Assembly: GCA_958367245.1 (NCBI GenBank)
Contig: CATXEA010000013.1
Span: forward strand, 27,416 to 91,415
DNA from: an uncultured Blautia sp.
GTDB taxonomy: Bacteria; Bacillota; Clostridia; Lachnospirales; Lachnospiraceae
Direction of reading: 5' to 3'
Length of the DNA: 64,000 nt
The notes under the pieces were generated by a model. The model saw nothing but the letters and a program-made list of their open reading frames with translations, ran no database searches and was not told where the DNA came from. The number at the start of each line of letters is the position of its first letter. Position 1 is the first letter of the stretch. The position numbers and the translations under genes were made by a program. Shown piece by piece: positions 50,998-59,995 of this stretch.

Positions 50998-51918
50998 TTA
51001 AAGGCACTCCTTTGCTGCTTTTTCCAAATCTGCTACTTTTTCCACATTAAGGACTTTCACTGTCCTGTCAATTTTTTTCATAAATCCTGCAAGCGTTTTT
51101 CCCGGTCCAATCTCAATAAACGTATCCACGCCTTCTTCCAGCATTTTTTCCACACACTGCTGCCAGCGCACAGAAGAAGAAACCTGCTGTACAAGAAGTT
51201 CCTTTACCAAAGACGGCTCTTTGACATACTGCGCCGTGACATTTGTCACATAAGGAGTGGTGAAATCACAAAGTTCTACGTCTTTCAGGGCTTCTCCAAG
51301 CTTTTCCCCTGCTCCTTCCAGCATTTTTGAGTGAAAAGGCCCGCTTACCTTTAACGGAATGATTCTTCTTGCTCCGGCTTCCTTTAACGCCTCTCCTGCT
51401 CTGTCCACCGCTTCTTTTTCTCCTGTAATGACAATCTGTCCGGGACAGTTGTAATTGGCAATAGAAACAATTCCCTGTGTTTTTTCACAGATTTCTTCAA
51501 TGAGAGCTGCATCTGTTCCCATAACCGCAGCCATAGCTCCGCCCTCCGGAACTGCCTCCTGCATGAGAATCCCTCTCTTGCGGACTGCTGCGAAAGCGTC
51601 TCTTTCGCTCATAACGCCGGAAGCAATCAGCGCGCCGTATTCACCAAGGCTCAATCCTGCATTTACCTGAGAGCGCACTCCTTTTTCTTCCAGCGCGCGA
51701 AGCATCGCAGCTTCCACTGCCAGCATTGCGATCTGTGTATATTCTGTAATATGGATATTTTCATTTTCCTCAAAACAAATCGACGGGATATCAAGCCCTG
51801 TCACTTCTGATGCCGTATCAATTACCTTCCTTGAAACAGGAATCTGTTCATAGAAATCTTTTCCCATTCCTACATACTGGGCTCCCTGTCCCGGAAAAAC
51901 AAATGCAATCTTGCTCAT
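50998..51918 (-). CDS. fabD: Malonyl-CoA:ACP transacylase FabD
   Basis: 306 residues from ATG 51918 (GGAGATAAAG before it; the frame to 51993 is an AT-rich leader). FVFPGQGAQYVGMGKDF, nucleophile elbow GLSLGEYGALIASG, catalytic His in GPFHSKML. Loads malonyl groups on ACP. No enoyl-ACP reductase gene (fabK/fabI) lies between acpP and fabD, where it often does. Confidence 0.96.
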   Translation of the reverse strand: MSKIAFVFPGQGAQYVGMGKDFYEQIPVSRKVIDTASEVTGLDIPSICFEENENIHITEYTQIAMLAVEAAMLRALEEKGVRSQVNAGLSLGEYGALIASGVMSERDAFAAVRKRGILMQEAVPEGGAMAAVMGTDAALIEEICEKTQGIVSIANYNCPGQIVITGEKEAVDRAGEALKEAGARRIIPLKVSGPFHSKMLEGAGEKLGEALKDVELCDFTTPYVTNVTAQYVKEPSLVKELLVQQVSSSVRWQQCVEKMLEEGVDTFIEIGPGKTLAGFMKKIDRTVKVLNVEKVADLEKAAKECL

Positions 51919-52041
51919 ATCTTTATCTCCATCTATTTTTATTATTAAATTATTTTGAATTAAAATATTTTGAATAACAAAGTAATTGTTCAAAAATGTA
52001 TCTCCTCGAAACCTGTCAGGGTTTCAAGGAGATTTCTTTCA

Positions 52042-52275
52042 TTAGGCTTCTACACCTTTATTTTTCAGATAATCAACAACTGCACCAACTGTTGTAAGTT
52101 CTGTAAGCTCCTCTGCCGGAATTTCAATTCCGTACTCATCTTCCAGAGCCATTACAAGCTCAAATAAATCAAGAGAGTCTGCTCCAAGGTCGTCCTTGAA
52201 GGAAGTTTCAAGTGTGATAGTTGCTGCGTCACAGCTTAACTGCTCTGCGATCATTTCGCTCATTTTCTCTAACAT
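52042..52275 (-). CDS. acpP: Acyl carrier protein
   Basis: 77 residues from ATG 52275 (AAGGAG 8 nt upstream). Four-helix carrier with the phosphopantetheine serine in GADSLDLFELVMALEDEYGIEIP. First gene of the fatty acid operon, directly under the FabT-like operator and promoter. 123 bp of AT-rich leader separates it from fabD; no second promoter is obvious. Confidence 0.97.
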   Translation of the reverse strand: MLEKMSEMIAEQLSCDAATITLETSFKDDLGADSLDLFELVMALEDEYGIEIPAEELTELTTVGAVVDYLKNKGVEA

Positions 52276-52317
52276 TTCATTTTCTCCTTTTATCAAGTAT
52301 CTTTGTCTTGCGCAATT

Positions 52318-52360
52318 ACTTTGATACCCAAAGTATATATGCTTCGCCCCTGTTTGTCAA
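52318..52360 (-). promoter_or_regulatory. Fatty-acid operon promoter with FabT-like operator
   Basis: Minus strand TTGACA (52360-52355), 17-bp spacer, TATACT (52337-52332), a strong promoter. ACTTTGGGTATCAAAGT (52334-52318) overlaps the end of the -10: a 17-bp dyad (ACTTTG-N5-CAAAGT) one base off the FabT consensus ANTTTGANNNTCAAANT. A MarR-type FabT repressor is expected elsewhere in the genome. Confidence 0.75.
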
Positions 52361-52385
52361 GAGTATTTTTTTCCATATTTTTCTT

Positions 52386-53591
52386 TTATAAAATCTGTTC
52401 CGGCTCTTCGAATCTGATTTGTCTTGCCACGCTCAGAGCCAGTCCCATCTCAGCCATCAAAAAGAGAATGGACGTACCTCCATAGCTGATAAACGGCAGG
52501 GTTACGCCTGTATTGGGCAGAAGATTTACAACAACCGCCACATTGAGGACAACCTGCAAAGCTATATGGATAAAAATTCCGCTGACCATCAGGGAACCAA
52601 ACATATCCGGCGCGTTCTGGGCGATAAAGAAAAGTCTGTACAGCAGATATCCGTATAAAAGCAGTACGATAATTCCTCCGAAAATCCCCAGTTCCTCTAA
52701 TATAATGGAAAATATCATATCATTCTGAGCCTCAGGTACGCTTCCAAGTTTCTGGATACTGTTTCCCAGCCCCCGTCCAAAGAGTCCTCCTGAACCAATG
52801 GCATAAAGCGCCTGCAGCGTCTGATATCCAAAGCTGTCTGCATAAGCCTCCGGGTGAAGCCATACCAGAATACGGCGGATACGGAAATTATCATTTGCCA
52901 CAGGGTCTACTGTTGCATTCAGAAAAAAGACCCCGCCTGCAATAAGCGCCAGCACAACCAGAAGAATGATAATAAAGACTTTAAAATCCGGATGCGCCAC
53001 AAAAATCAATCCTGCCGTAATACAGAAAATAATAATCGCGGTACTTAAGTTATCTGTAAAAACATGAGCAACCAGCGCCAGAAGTCCTCCTATACCGCCG
53101 AGAACCATACAGGCTTTCAGAGTTTTTATCTGTTTCCCCATCTGCACGATCATGTACGACAAGCATACAATAACCGCAATTTTTGCAATTTCCGACGGCT
53201 GGAAACGGATCGGTCCGATTTTAAGCCATCTCTGCGCGCCGTTGGCGGAGCTTCCCAGCGGCGTCTTTACCAAAACCATCAGCGCCATTGATGTTATATA
53301 GAGAAACGTGGTAAAGAAGCTCAGAATATGATAATCTATCTTCGAAATCACAAGCGCTATTATGATACAGGCAACACTGATTATCGCCTGTTTTTTAAAA
53401 TAGTACATATCGTCGCCCCAGTCAATTTCTGCCATATAAGCGCTTGTACTATACAGCATAACCAGACCGAAGCAGGTTAAAAGCACAATAACAGCCACCA
53501 GATTATAGTCATAATAATCGCTTTTCTGTCCCAGCAGCGATTTTATCTGAAAGCCCTTTGACTGACGTTTCCGTGCTCTGCTTTTTCCCAT
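52386..53591 (-). CDS. ftsW: FtsW/RodA/SpoVE-family peptidoglycan polymerase
   Basis: 401 residues with about ten membrane helices. SEDS-family marks: FQPSEIAKIAVIVCLSYMI (catalytic-site Glu/Lys region), GSGGLFGRGLGNSIQKLGSVPEAQNDMIFSIILEELG and LPFISYGGTSILFLMAEMGLAL. FtsW and SpoVE cannot be told apart on motif alone; ftsW is the commoner name. Monocistronic, before acpP. Confidence 0.88.
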   Translation of the reverse strand: MGKSRARKRQSKGFQIKSLLGQKSDYYDYNLVAVIVLLTCFGLVMLYSTSAYMAEIDWGDDMYYFKKQAIISVACIIIALVISKIDYHILSFFTTFLYITSMALMVLVKTPLGSSANGAQRWLKIGPIRFQPSEIAKIAVIVCLSYMIVQMGKQIKTLKACMVLGGIGGLLALVAHVFTDNLSTAIIIFCITAGLIFVAHPDFKVFIIILLVVLALIAGGVFFLNATVDPVANDNFRIRRILVWLHPEAYADSFGYQTLQALYAIGSGGLFGRGLGNSIQKLGSVPEAQNDMIFSIILEELGIFGGIIVLLLYGYLLYRLFFIAQNAPDMFGSLMVSGIFIHIALQVVLNVAVVVNLLPNTGVTLPFISYGGTSILFLMAEMGLALSVARQIRFEEPEQIL

Positions 53592-53693
53592 TCAATCACC
53601 GATTCTTTCTAATATTTCTTAATTTAGTGTTTCGCCTGTGCGCATTCCTGCACACATTGGGACTATTATAGCAGAGTTCCTTTGCATAAGCAA

Positions 53694-53726
53694 GAAAAAG
53701 CTCCCATGGCATTCCACAGGAGCTTT
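53694..53726 (-). terminator. Terminator of htpG
   Basis: Minus strand AAAGCTCC / GGAGCTTT with inner pairs (TGTGG/CCATG), followed by TTTTC. 52 bp past the htpG stop. Confidence 0.88.
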
Positions 53727-53778
53727 CTGTTAGCTGCTGTTCCAAGCAGCTTATATTGTCCGCTTCGCAGACGCTCTT

Positions 53779-55836
53779 TTATTTCGTCAGCATAAGAAGG
53801 ATTTCATTGCTTCTCTGTACAAATTTCGTCATTGCTTCCGGAGAAAGCTGTTTATGACTTAACATAGCCAGATCATAAAGCTGTTCGCAGATAACCGGAG
53901 CTTTGTCAGTATCTTTATTCTCTGCAAGATATTTCACAAGAGAATGGTTTGCGTTGAGAACCAGAGTTTCCTGTCCTCCGAACATATTCGGATCCATTCC
54001 GTACATATTGTACATCTTCATCATATCCTGCATACGACGGCTTTCCTCAGAAAGTGTCATCATTGCGGAAATGCTCTCATTTTTCAGATTCTCAACCTTT
54101 ACTTCCAGATTTTCTTTGCCGAGAGTCTTACGGAACAGTTCTGTCAGAGTTTTGACTGTCTCTTCGTCGGCTGCTCCCTCTGCCTTCATTTCTTCGGAAA
54201 GATCTGCGTCAATTCTCTTGAACTGTACTTCCTGATTTTTCTGCTCCAGATGAGAAATAAACGGATTATCAATGTTATGTTTCAGAATTACAGCATCCTT
54301 ACCTGCTTCTTTAAACATATTGATGTACTGGCTCTGCTGAACCTCGTCTGTCACATAGAAAATCGTTGTTTTTTCCGGCTCTTTCTTTTCGTCGGATGTT
54401 TCTTCTGTCTTCTCTTCTGCTGTTTCCTCTACTGTTTCCTCTGCAGTCTCTTTTTTATTTGCTTCGATGCAGTCTTTCAGTGTGAGATATTTGCCGTCCA
54501 GATTCTTGAAGAGAACGTAATCGCTGATTTTATCCGCAAATTTCGTATCTTTAATGCATCCGAATTTAATGAACGGGCTGATGTCATCCCAGTATTTCTC
54601 GTAGGATTCACGGTCTGTTTTACACATTCCTGTAAGCTTGTCAGCTACTTTCTTGGAGATATATTCGGAAATCTTCTGAACAAATCCGTCATTCTGCAGC
54701 GCGCTTCTGGAAACATTCAGCGGAAGGTCAGGACAGTCGATCACACCTTTCAGGAGAAGAAGGAATTCCGGAATCACTTCTTTGATATTGTCTGCAATAA
54801 ATACCTGATTGTTGTACAGCTTAATTGTTCCTTCGATGGAATCATACTCTGTATTGATTTTCGGGAAGTACAGGATACCTTTTAAGTTAAACGGATAATC
54901 CATGTTCAGATGAATCCAGAATAACGGCTCCTTGTAATCCATAAATACTTTACGGTAGAAATCCTTGTATTCCTCGTCTGTACACTCATTTGGATGTTTC
55001 ATCCAAAGCGGATGTGTATCGCTTAAAGAAACAGGACGTTTGTTGATTTTTACCTTATCTTTGGCAGGAGAAACCTCTACAACTTCTTTTTCTCCGTTTT
55101 CATTCTCTTTTTCCTCTGTCTTGGCATCTTCATGGATACGCTCTACAACAACATCGTCCTCTTTTAAGTCTGCCTCGTCGATAGTCTCATACTCCTGAGG
55201 AGCATTCTCTTTGGAGAGATAAATGTTAACAGGCATGAAAGAACAGTATTTCTCAAGAACCTCGCGCATACGATATTCATTAGCAAATTCCAGACTCTCT
55301 TCGTTAAGGAAAAGTGTGATTTCCGTACCTACTGTTGTTTTATTTCCTTCCTGAATTTCATATTCTGTTCCGCCGTCGCAGGTCCAGTGTACAGGTGATG
55401 AACCCTCTGTATAGGAAAGCGTATCAATGTGAACCTCATCTGCTACCATGAACGCAGAATAGAAACCAAGTCCGAAGTGTCCGATCATCTGGTCCTCAGT
55501 TGTTTTATCCTTATATTTCTCAAGGAACTGAGTTGCTCCGGAAAAAGCAATCTGTGTAATATATTCTTCTACTTCGTCTGCTGTCATACCGATACCGTTA
55601 TCAATAAATTTCAGCGTTTTCTTCTCCGGATTGACAACAACTTCAATTTTTGCCTTATAATCGTCAGGGAAATTATATTCTCCCATAACTTCCAGTTTTT
55701 TCAATTTCGTAATGGCGTCACATCCGTTAGATACAAGCTCTCTTACGAAAATATCGTGGTCTGAATACAACCATTTCTTAATAATCGGGAAAATGTTGTC
55801 ACTGTTGATTGATAAGTTTCCATGTTTTACAGCCAT
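53779..55836 (-). CDS. htpG: HSP90-family chaperone HtpG
   Basis: 685 residues from ATG 55836 (AAGGAG 10 nt upstream; the GTG at 55845 sits on it). GHKL ATPase N-domain: ELVSNGCDAITKLKKL, KFIDNGIGMTADEV, GHFGLGFYSAFMVAD. The middle domain has IKLYNNQVFIADN and LPLNVSRSALQND. A Glu-rich insertion (ETAEETVEETAEEKTEETSDEKK, split here by function only) lies near 470-500. Heat-shock control by HrcA is suggested by CIRCE upstream. Confidence 0.96.
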   Translation of the reverse strand: MAVKHGNLSINSDNIFPIIKKWLYSDHDIFVRELVSNGCDAITKLKKLEVMGEYNFPDDYKAKIEVVVNPEKKTLKFIDNGIGMTADEVEEYITQIAFSGATQFLEKYKDKTTEDQMIGHFGLGFYSAFMVADEVHIDTLSYTEGSSPVHWTCDGGTEYEIQEGNKTTVGTEITLFLNEESLEFANEYRMREVLEKYCSFMPVNIYLSKENAPQEYETIDEADLKEDDVVVERIHEDAKTEEKENENGEKEVVEVSPAKDKVKINKRPVSLSDTHPLWMKHPNECTDEEYKDFYRKVFMDYKEPLFWIHLNMDYPFNLKGILYFPKINTEYDSIEGTIKLYNNQVFIADNIKEVIPEFLLLLKGVIDCPDLPLNVSRSALQNDGFVQKISEYISKKVADKLTGMCKTDRESYEKYWDDISPFIKFGCIKDTKFADKISDYVLFKNLDGKYLTLKDCIEANKKETAEETVEETAEEKTEETSDEKKEPEKTTIFYVTDEVQQSQYINMFKEAGKDAVILKHNIDNPFISHLEQKNQEVQFKRIDADLSEEMKAEGAADEETVKTLTELFRKTLGKENLEVKVENLKNESISAMMTLSEESRRMQDMMKMYNMYGMDPNMFGGQETLVLNANHSLVKYLAENKDTDKAPVICEQLYDLAMLSHKQLSPEAMTKFVQRSNEILLMLTK

Positions 55837-55914
55837 GCTGCCCACACTCCTTTTATTTGTATTCTTCCGGACCTTTCTATGGTCTCAGTCGTTTTTCTCT
55901 TTTTCATATCACAT

Positions 55915-55943
55915 ATAGTAATACCATTACTTCAAAAAGTCAA
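55915..55943 (-). promoter_or_regulatory. Promoter of htpG
   Basis: Minus strand TTGACT (55943-55938), 17-bp spacer, TACTAT (55920-55915). The CIRCE operator ends 7 bp upstream of the -35. Confidence 0.75.
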
Positions 55944-55950
55944 GAAAAAT

Positions 55951-55977
55951 TTAGCACTCATTTTAACAGAGTGCTAA
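55951..55977 (-). promoter_or_regulatory. CIRCE element (HrcA operator)
   Basis: TTAGCACTC-N9-GAGTGCTAA, a perfect match to the CIRCE consensus. It points to HrcA repression of htpG. Its position upstream of the -35 is unusual; CIRCE normally lies at or after the transcription start. Confidence 0.95.
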
Positions 55978-55995
55978 CAATTTGTTTTTTTTCGC

Positions 55996-56022
55996 AAAAA
56001 TACCGCCCTCCTAAGAGGGCGG
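55996..56022 (-). terminator. Terminator of the surface protein gene
   Basis: Minus strand CCGCCCTC-TTAG-GAGGGCGG followed by TATTTTT; perfect 8-bp stem 20 bp past the stop. Confidence 0.92.
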
Positions 56023-56041
56023 CTGGAACTCATTTCCTTAT

Positions 56042-58831
56042 TTATTTCTTTTTCTTCTTGTAGACTACTACGCCTGCGATACAGATTACCGCTACAATCA
56101 GTATAATCACAAACGGCATGATTGCTGTTGTGTCTCCTGTCTCTACTGCGGATTTCTTATCCGGATTTTTCTGCTGTGCAGATGGAGTCGGTGTTACGGT
56201 TTCACCCTGTGCGATGGAGAAGTTCACCTGTTTCGTGTCGTTTTCTCCTTCAGCCACCCAGTCTTCACCGTTGTATTTCTGACGCTCGAAGAGAACCTTC
56301 AGTGTGTAATTTCCGGCTTTGGTAATGCCGAAAGTTGCGCTGTACGGAGCTCCCTGCCAGCTATTGGTATTGATAACTTTCCATTTCTGAGGCTCGTAAC
56401 GGACATCTCCTGCCCTCGGACTGGTATTTTCCATACCTGCGCCAAATGCCTCAAAGGAAATCTTGGACTGTGTTGTGTAGCCCTCTGAAGAAATTCCGGT
56501 AATTTTATTGTTGGAAGGATCTGGAATCTTCGGCACATAAGCTGCCTTTACAGATACCTTCACAGAAGTAGAAAGACTCACCTCATTCGGATTGGAAACA
56601 CCTTCCGGAAGGCTGATTTTACCTTTTACAGTAAAGTTTTGAGCCTCTTTGAGAGAACGGTCATATGCACAGTCTTCTACATTCCATTTTACTTTGGCTT
56701 TCATTTTTCCTTCTGTTGTCGTAATTGTGACAGTGGAAGGAAGACCAAGCCCCTTCGCAGATTTCTCAGCGCCATTTTTTACATCTTTCACTGCAGACGG
56801 CTTCTGCACTTCCAGAAGCTCGATTGCCGCTGCATTTACAGTAAATTCCACATCCACGCTTACATCTGAGCTTGCACTGTTCGGTATGAAGATTGTCTCA
56901 ACATAAGTGCTTGCCTCCAGTCCTTCCTTCGGACGGATCGCGATTGTACATTTCTCACCCGGCTCAAGGACTTCCATAGAAGGATTTCCGATACGGAAAT
57001 AGTCGCTGACCGGTTTCTCGATGGTAACCTGCGTATTGCCTTCATTTGTAAGAGTAACAAGCTGTTTTTCCGGAGCTTTGTAACCGGCGTCCACTTCTCC
57101 GAAGTCAAGAACTGCCGGAGAAATCGTAAGCTTGTGAACTTCTTTCTGAGATACTTTTATTACAGCAGGAATCTCTGCAAGAGCTGTTTCTGTATTATCT
57201 TTCCGGAAAATCTGAATCTTTTCCTGATATTCGCCTGCTGTAAGCCCTGCTGCCGGCACTGCTGTGAAAGTTGCCGTCTCTCCCGGAGCCAGCTCTTCAG
57301 CGGAAACTGCCCCAAGGTCAAAATACTCTGCAACAGGCTGCGCAAGAGCAATTGTCACATTTCCTTTATTTGTTATGCTCACTGTGACAGGCTCAACCTT
57401 TTCATATCCCTCTTTCAGGGAGTCAAAGCTGACAGACTGCGGATTCAATTCAACTGCAATCTTCTCTTCCGGAGCTGTAACCGTCACATCCGCATTTACA
57501 ATTCTTGTAATATCTGCGCTTTCTTCGATGCCAAATACAAGCTCCTCTTTGTATGTGCCTTCTGTAAGACCGATTACCGGTCTGATATTAAAGGATACCT
57601 GCGCGCCTTTTTCAAGAACAAGGCTTCCTTCTGTTCCTTCAGGAATGATTTGAGTAATTTCAAATGTCTTAGACTGCGGAACCTTCAGCGTAAACGTATC
57701 TTCGCCTGAATTTGTGAGAGTCACAGTCCAACTGCCGGCTACTTCCTGATAACCTTCTGTAAGATTATCAAATGTCACTGCATCCATATCTGCAGTAAGT
57801 CCATAAACAGGAGCTTTCACAGCATCAACTGTCATCTGAACCTGGAAAGATACCTCTGTTCCCTCGTCTGTTTTATAAGTAACTGTATCCAGATATTCTC
57901 CGGCTTCCAGTCCTTCTCTTGGCTGAACCCAGATTTCAATTTCCTGCTGAGGCTGAAGCGGTTCTTCGATATCCTTCGCCATGACATGCTCCGGTGCAAC
58001 AGGCTGGAAGTTAAGAACTCCTGTACCTGTATTTCGGATTACCAGAACTGCGGCTGAATCGCTCTCTTTTCCGGGAGTTACTGTTCCAAGATTGATTATT
58101 CCGTTTTCAGTTCCTGTCACTGCCTCGGCCTGATAAGTCAGCTCCTGTGTCTGTCCGGAATCATCTCCATTAAGCTCTTCACTTATTGTGACGTCAAGCT
58201 CTTCTCCGTCAGTGCTCTCATCTCCGCCTTCCAGAAGCTCACCTTCAAATTCTTCCTCTGAAGACTGGGTGTTCTCCCCTGGAGCGACCTCTGTCTGAAG
58301 CTCTCCTTCCGGAATTTCTTCCTCGTCCCATTCCTCTTCCTCAGGAACTTCTTCTGTCAGAACATCGTCTACAGGCTCTTCTGCTGCCGGAGGAGTGATT
58401 GCTGATTCGCCTTTCTCGGCGGTTTCTGCATCCACAAGGGCTTCTGCCTCTTCCTCTGTCGCTGTCACCTCAGGAGTGACCGCCTGCAGGGTTCCTGTAA
58501 GACCCAGATCTTCTTTTCCTGTAACCTCAAGCACAAGCTTATATCCCAGGTCTTCTTCCGTAACCTTATATTCTTTCTCAGTTCCTAATTCTTTTAATTC
58601 TTCTTCGCTGATTTTTCTTGACCATTTAAAGCTTACGTCCCCGTCTGTGATACCTTCCGGTGTCGCCTCGGCAAAATCTGCTTTCAGCGTTGCTCCGACA
58701 ACCGGATATCCGTAAACCTTCAGCTTACCTCCCATTTCTCCGGAAGGCGTCGCAAAAACCATAGACGGAATCATGGTGATTACCATAAAAGCTGCCATGA
58801 TGATCGCAAGCAATCTTCTTTTTTTCTCCAT
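56042..58831 (-). CDS. Large repeat-containing cell-surface protein
   Basis: 929 residues. Signal peptide 1-27 (..MVFA/TPSG), an N-terminal Ig-like region, a very acidic Glu-rich stretch (about 120-225), then four ~100-residue beta-sandwich repeats of the HYDIN/choice-of-anchor-D kind (each with F..L..GY......V.ITN.G, near 245, 350, 455 and 560), an Ig-like region and a lysine-rich C-terminal domain. It ends in a threonine/proline linker, VETGDTT, a membrane helix and a KKKKK tail, i.e. a sorting-signal layout with a variant of the LPxTG motif. Probably an adhesin or wall-associated structural protein; no enzymatic motif seen. Confidence 0.8.
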   Translation of the reverse strand: MEKKRRLLAIIMAAFMVITMIPSMVFATPSGEMGGKLKVYGYPVVGATLKADFAEATPEGITDGDVSFKWSRKISEEELKELGTEKEYKVTEEDLGYKLVLEVTGKEDLGLTGTLQAVTPEVTATEEEAEALVDAETAEKGESAITPPAAEEPVDDVLTEEVPEEEEWDEEEIPEGELQTEVAPGENTQSSEEEFEGELLEGGDESTDGEELDVTISEELNGDDSGQTQELTYQAEAVTGTENGIINLGTVTPGKESDSAAVLVIRNTGTGVLNFQPVAPEHVMAKDIEEPLQPQQEIEIWVQPREGLEAGEYLDTVTYKTDEGTEVSFQVQMTVDAVKAPVYGLTADMDAVTFDNLTEGYQEVAGSWTVTLTNSGEDTFTLKVPQSKTFEITQIIPEGTEGSLVLEKGAQVSFNIRPVIGLTEGTYKEELVFGIEESADITRIVNADVTVTAPEEKIAVELNPQSVSFDSLKEGYEKVEPVTVSITNKGNVTIALAQPVAEYFDLGAVSAEELAPGETATFTAVPAAGLTAGEYQEKIQIFRKDNTETALAEIPAVIKVSQKEVHKLTISPAVLDFGEVDAGYKAPEKQLVTLTNEGNTQVTIEKPVSDYFRIGNPSMEVLEPGEKCTIAIRPKEGLEASTYVETIFIPNSASSDVSVDVEFTVNAAAIELLEVQKPSAVKDVKNGAEKSAKGLGLPSTVTITTTEGKMKAKVKWNVEDCAYDRSLKEAQNFTVKGKISLPEGVSNPNEVSLSTSVKVSVKAAYVPKIPDPSNNKITGISSEGYTTQSKISFEAFGAGMENTSPRAGDVRYEPQKWKVINTNSWQGAPYSATFGITKAGNYTLKVLFERQKYNGEDWVAEGENDTKQVNFSIAQGETVTPTPSAQQKNPDKKSAVETGDTTAIMPFVIILIVAVICIAGVVVYKKKKK

Positions 58832-58867
58832 ATGCCATCCTCCTTTTCTGTTACAGTTCTATTAATT

Positions 58868-58896
58868 ATTGTAACTTATTTTTATAAATATAACAA
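58868..58896 (-). promoter_or_regulatory. Promoter of the surface protein gene
   Basis: Minus strand TTGTTA (58896-58891), 17-bp spacer, TACAAT (58873-58868), 37 bp before the ATG. The interval up to 59036 contains no other gene. Confidence 0.65.
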
Positions 58897-59036
58897 GTGG
58901 AGTTTTATTCTGCTTTTATTATAACCTATGTTCTTTTTCACATGTAATCTGCAGTTTACTTTCTTTTTTTCGCGGCATACTCTACCGCTTAAGTTGAAAA
59001 AAACTGCTCTCCGGCTTTTTCTCCTGACTGCGCTGT

Positions 59037-59294
59037 TTAGCCTTCTACAATAAGATATGTTCCGTCCGGCAGTGCGAAAACCTCGCTTGCCTCTTCCAGC
59101 TCTTCCAGAGACATACCGTCCACATCTGCTCCCATTTCTTCCAGATATTCTTTTACCTCTTTTAAGCTATCCACAACAACAGCCATGCAGTCTTCCAGAA
59201 ACGCTTCCGCCTCCTCATAAGACTCTGCCACCGGCTCGTCAAAGAGCTGCCCCTGGTTTTTCAAAAAAGTCATAATACATTCTTCTGTGTACAT
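59037..59294 (-). CDS. Conserved acidic hypothetical protein (85 aa)
   Basis: 85 residues from ATG 59294 (GGAGGT 7 nt upstream). Strongly acidic and helical (SYEEAEAFLEDCMAVVVDSLKEVKEYLEEMG), then GMSLEELEEASEVFALPDGTYLIVEG. No signal or membrane segment and no recognised catalytic motif. It appears in other Lachnospiraceae as far as I recall, without an assigned function. Co-directional with gph and maf, 25 bp after gph. Confidence 0.7.
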   Translation of the reverse strand: MYTEECIMTFLKNQGQLFDEPVAESYEEAEAFLEDCMAVVVDSLKEVKEYLEEMGADVDGMSLEELEEASEVFALPDGTYLIVEG

Positions 59295-59319
59295 TGTCAT
59301 ACCTCCATTTTATTGTTTT

Positions 59320-59991
59320 TTATTTTTGTTTTTTATTTTCATTCCGGTAAATTTTCAGAAGGTCTTCCGGTTTCTCTGCAAGAATATCCGCTCCGTTTTC
59401 CTCAAGTTCCTTTCTGTCACGGTATCCCCACAACACCCCTACAGTAAGCATTCCGGCAGCCTTCCCTGTATTCATATCTGTACCTGTATCACCGATATAC
59501 ATACATTCCTGCGGCTTTACTCCAAATTCCCCGGCGATAAAAAGAGGTCCGTCAGGAGCAGGTTTCCGCCGTATTTCCGGCTTTTGCCCCAAAACCATAT
59601 CAAATTCACCGCCAAATAATTTCTCAATCACCTTCCGCGTCGCCTCATGGGGCTTATTCGAGCAGACTGAAATTTTCACCCCCTCTTTTTTCAGTTCTCT
59701 GATAACTTCCGCAACTCCTTCATAAGGAACTACCTTATACAGGGGATCCTCGTCAAATTTTTCCCTGTAAAGGCGCTCGCATTCCTCGAAGCGCTGCAGC
59801 TGCGGGTCTCCGGCATCTTTGAGACACCTCTGAACCAGAACGCTTGCTCCTTCTCCGCAGTAATATTTAAAATTCTCCACAGGAAGAGTCTTTAACCCCA
59901 GACTGCTAAGTACCTCATTTGCCACATAAGCCATAGAATCCAGTGTATAGGACAAAGTTCCGTCAAGATCAAATACGCATGCTTTTATCAT
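59320..59991 (-). CDS. HAD hydrolase, phosphoglycolate phosphatase-like
   Basis: 223 residues. Motif I FDLDGTLSYTLDS, cap helices, motif II SVCSNKPHEAT, motif III Lys in RRKPAPDGPLF, motif IV YIGDTGTDMNTGKAAGM. Subfamily resembles Gph/PGP, but many members have other sugar-phosphate substrates. Starts 4 bp after the maf stop. Confidence 0.87.
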   Translation of the reverse strand: MIKACVFDLDGTLSYTLDSMAYVANEVLSSLGLKTLPVENFKYYCGEGASVLVQRCLKDAGDPQLQRFEECERLYREKFDEDPLYKVVPYEGVAEVIRELKKEGVKISVCSNKPHEATRKVIEKLFGGEFDMVLGQKPEIRRKPAPDGPLFIAGEFGVKPQECMYIGDTGTDMNTGKAAGMLTVGVLWGYRDRKELEENGADILAEKPEDLLKIYRNENKKQK

Positions 59992-59995
59992 TTTC

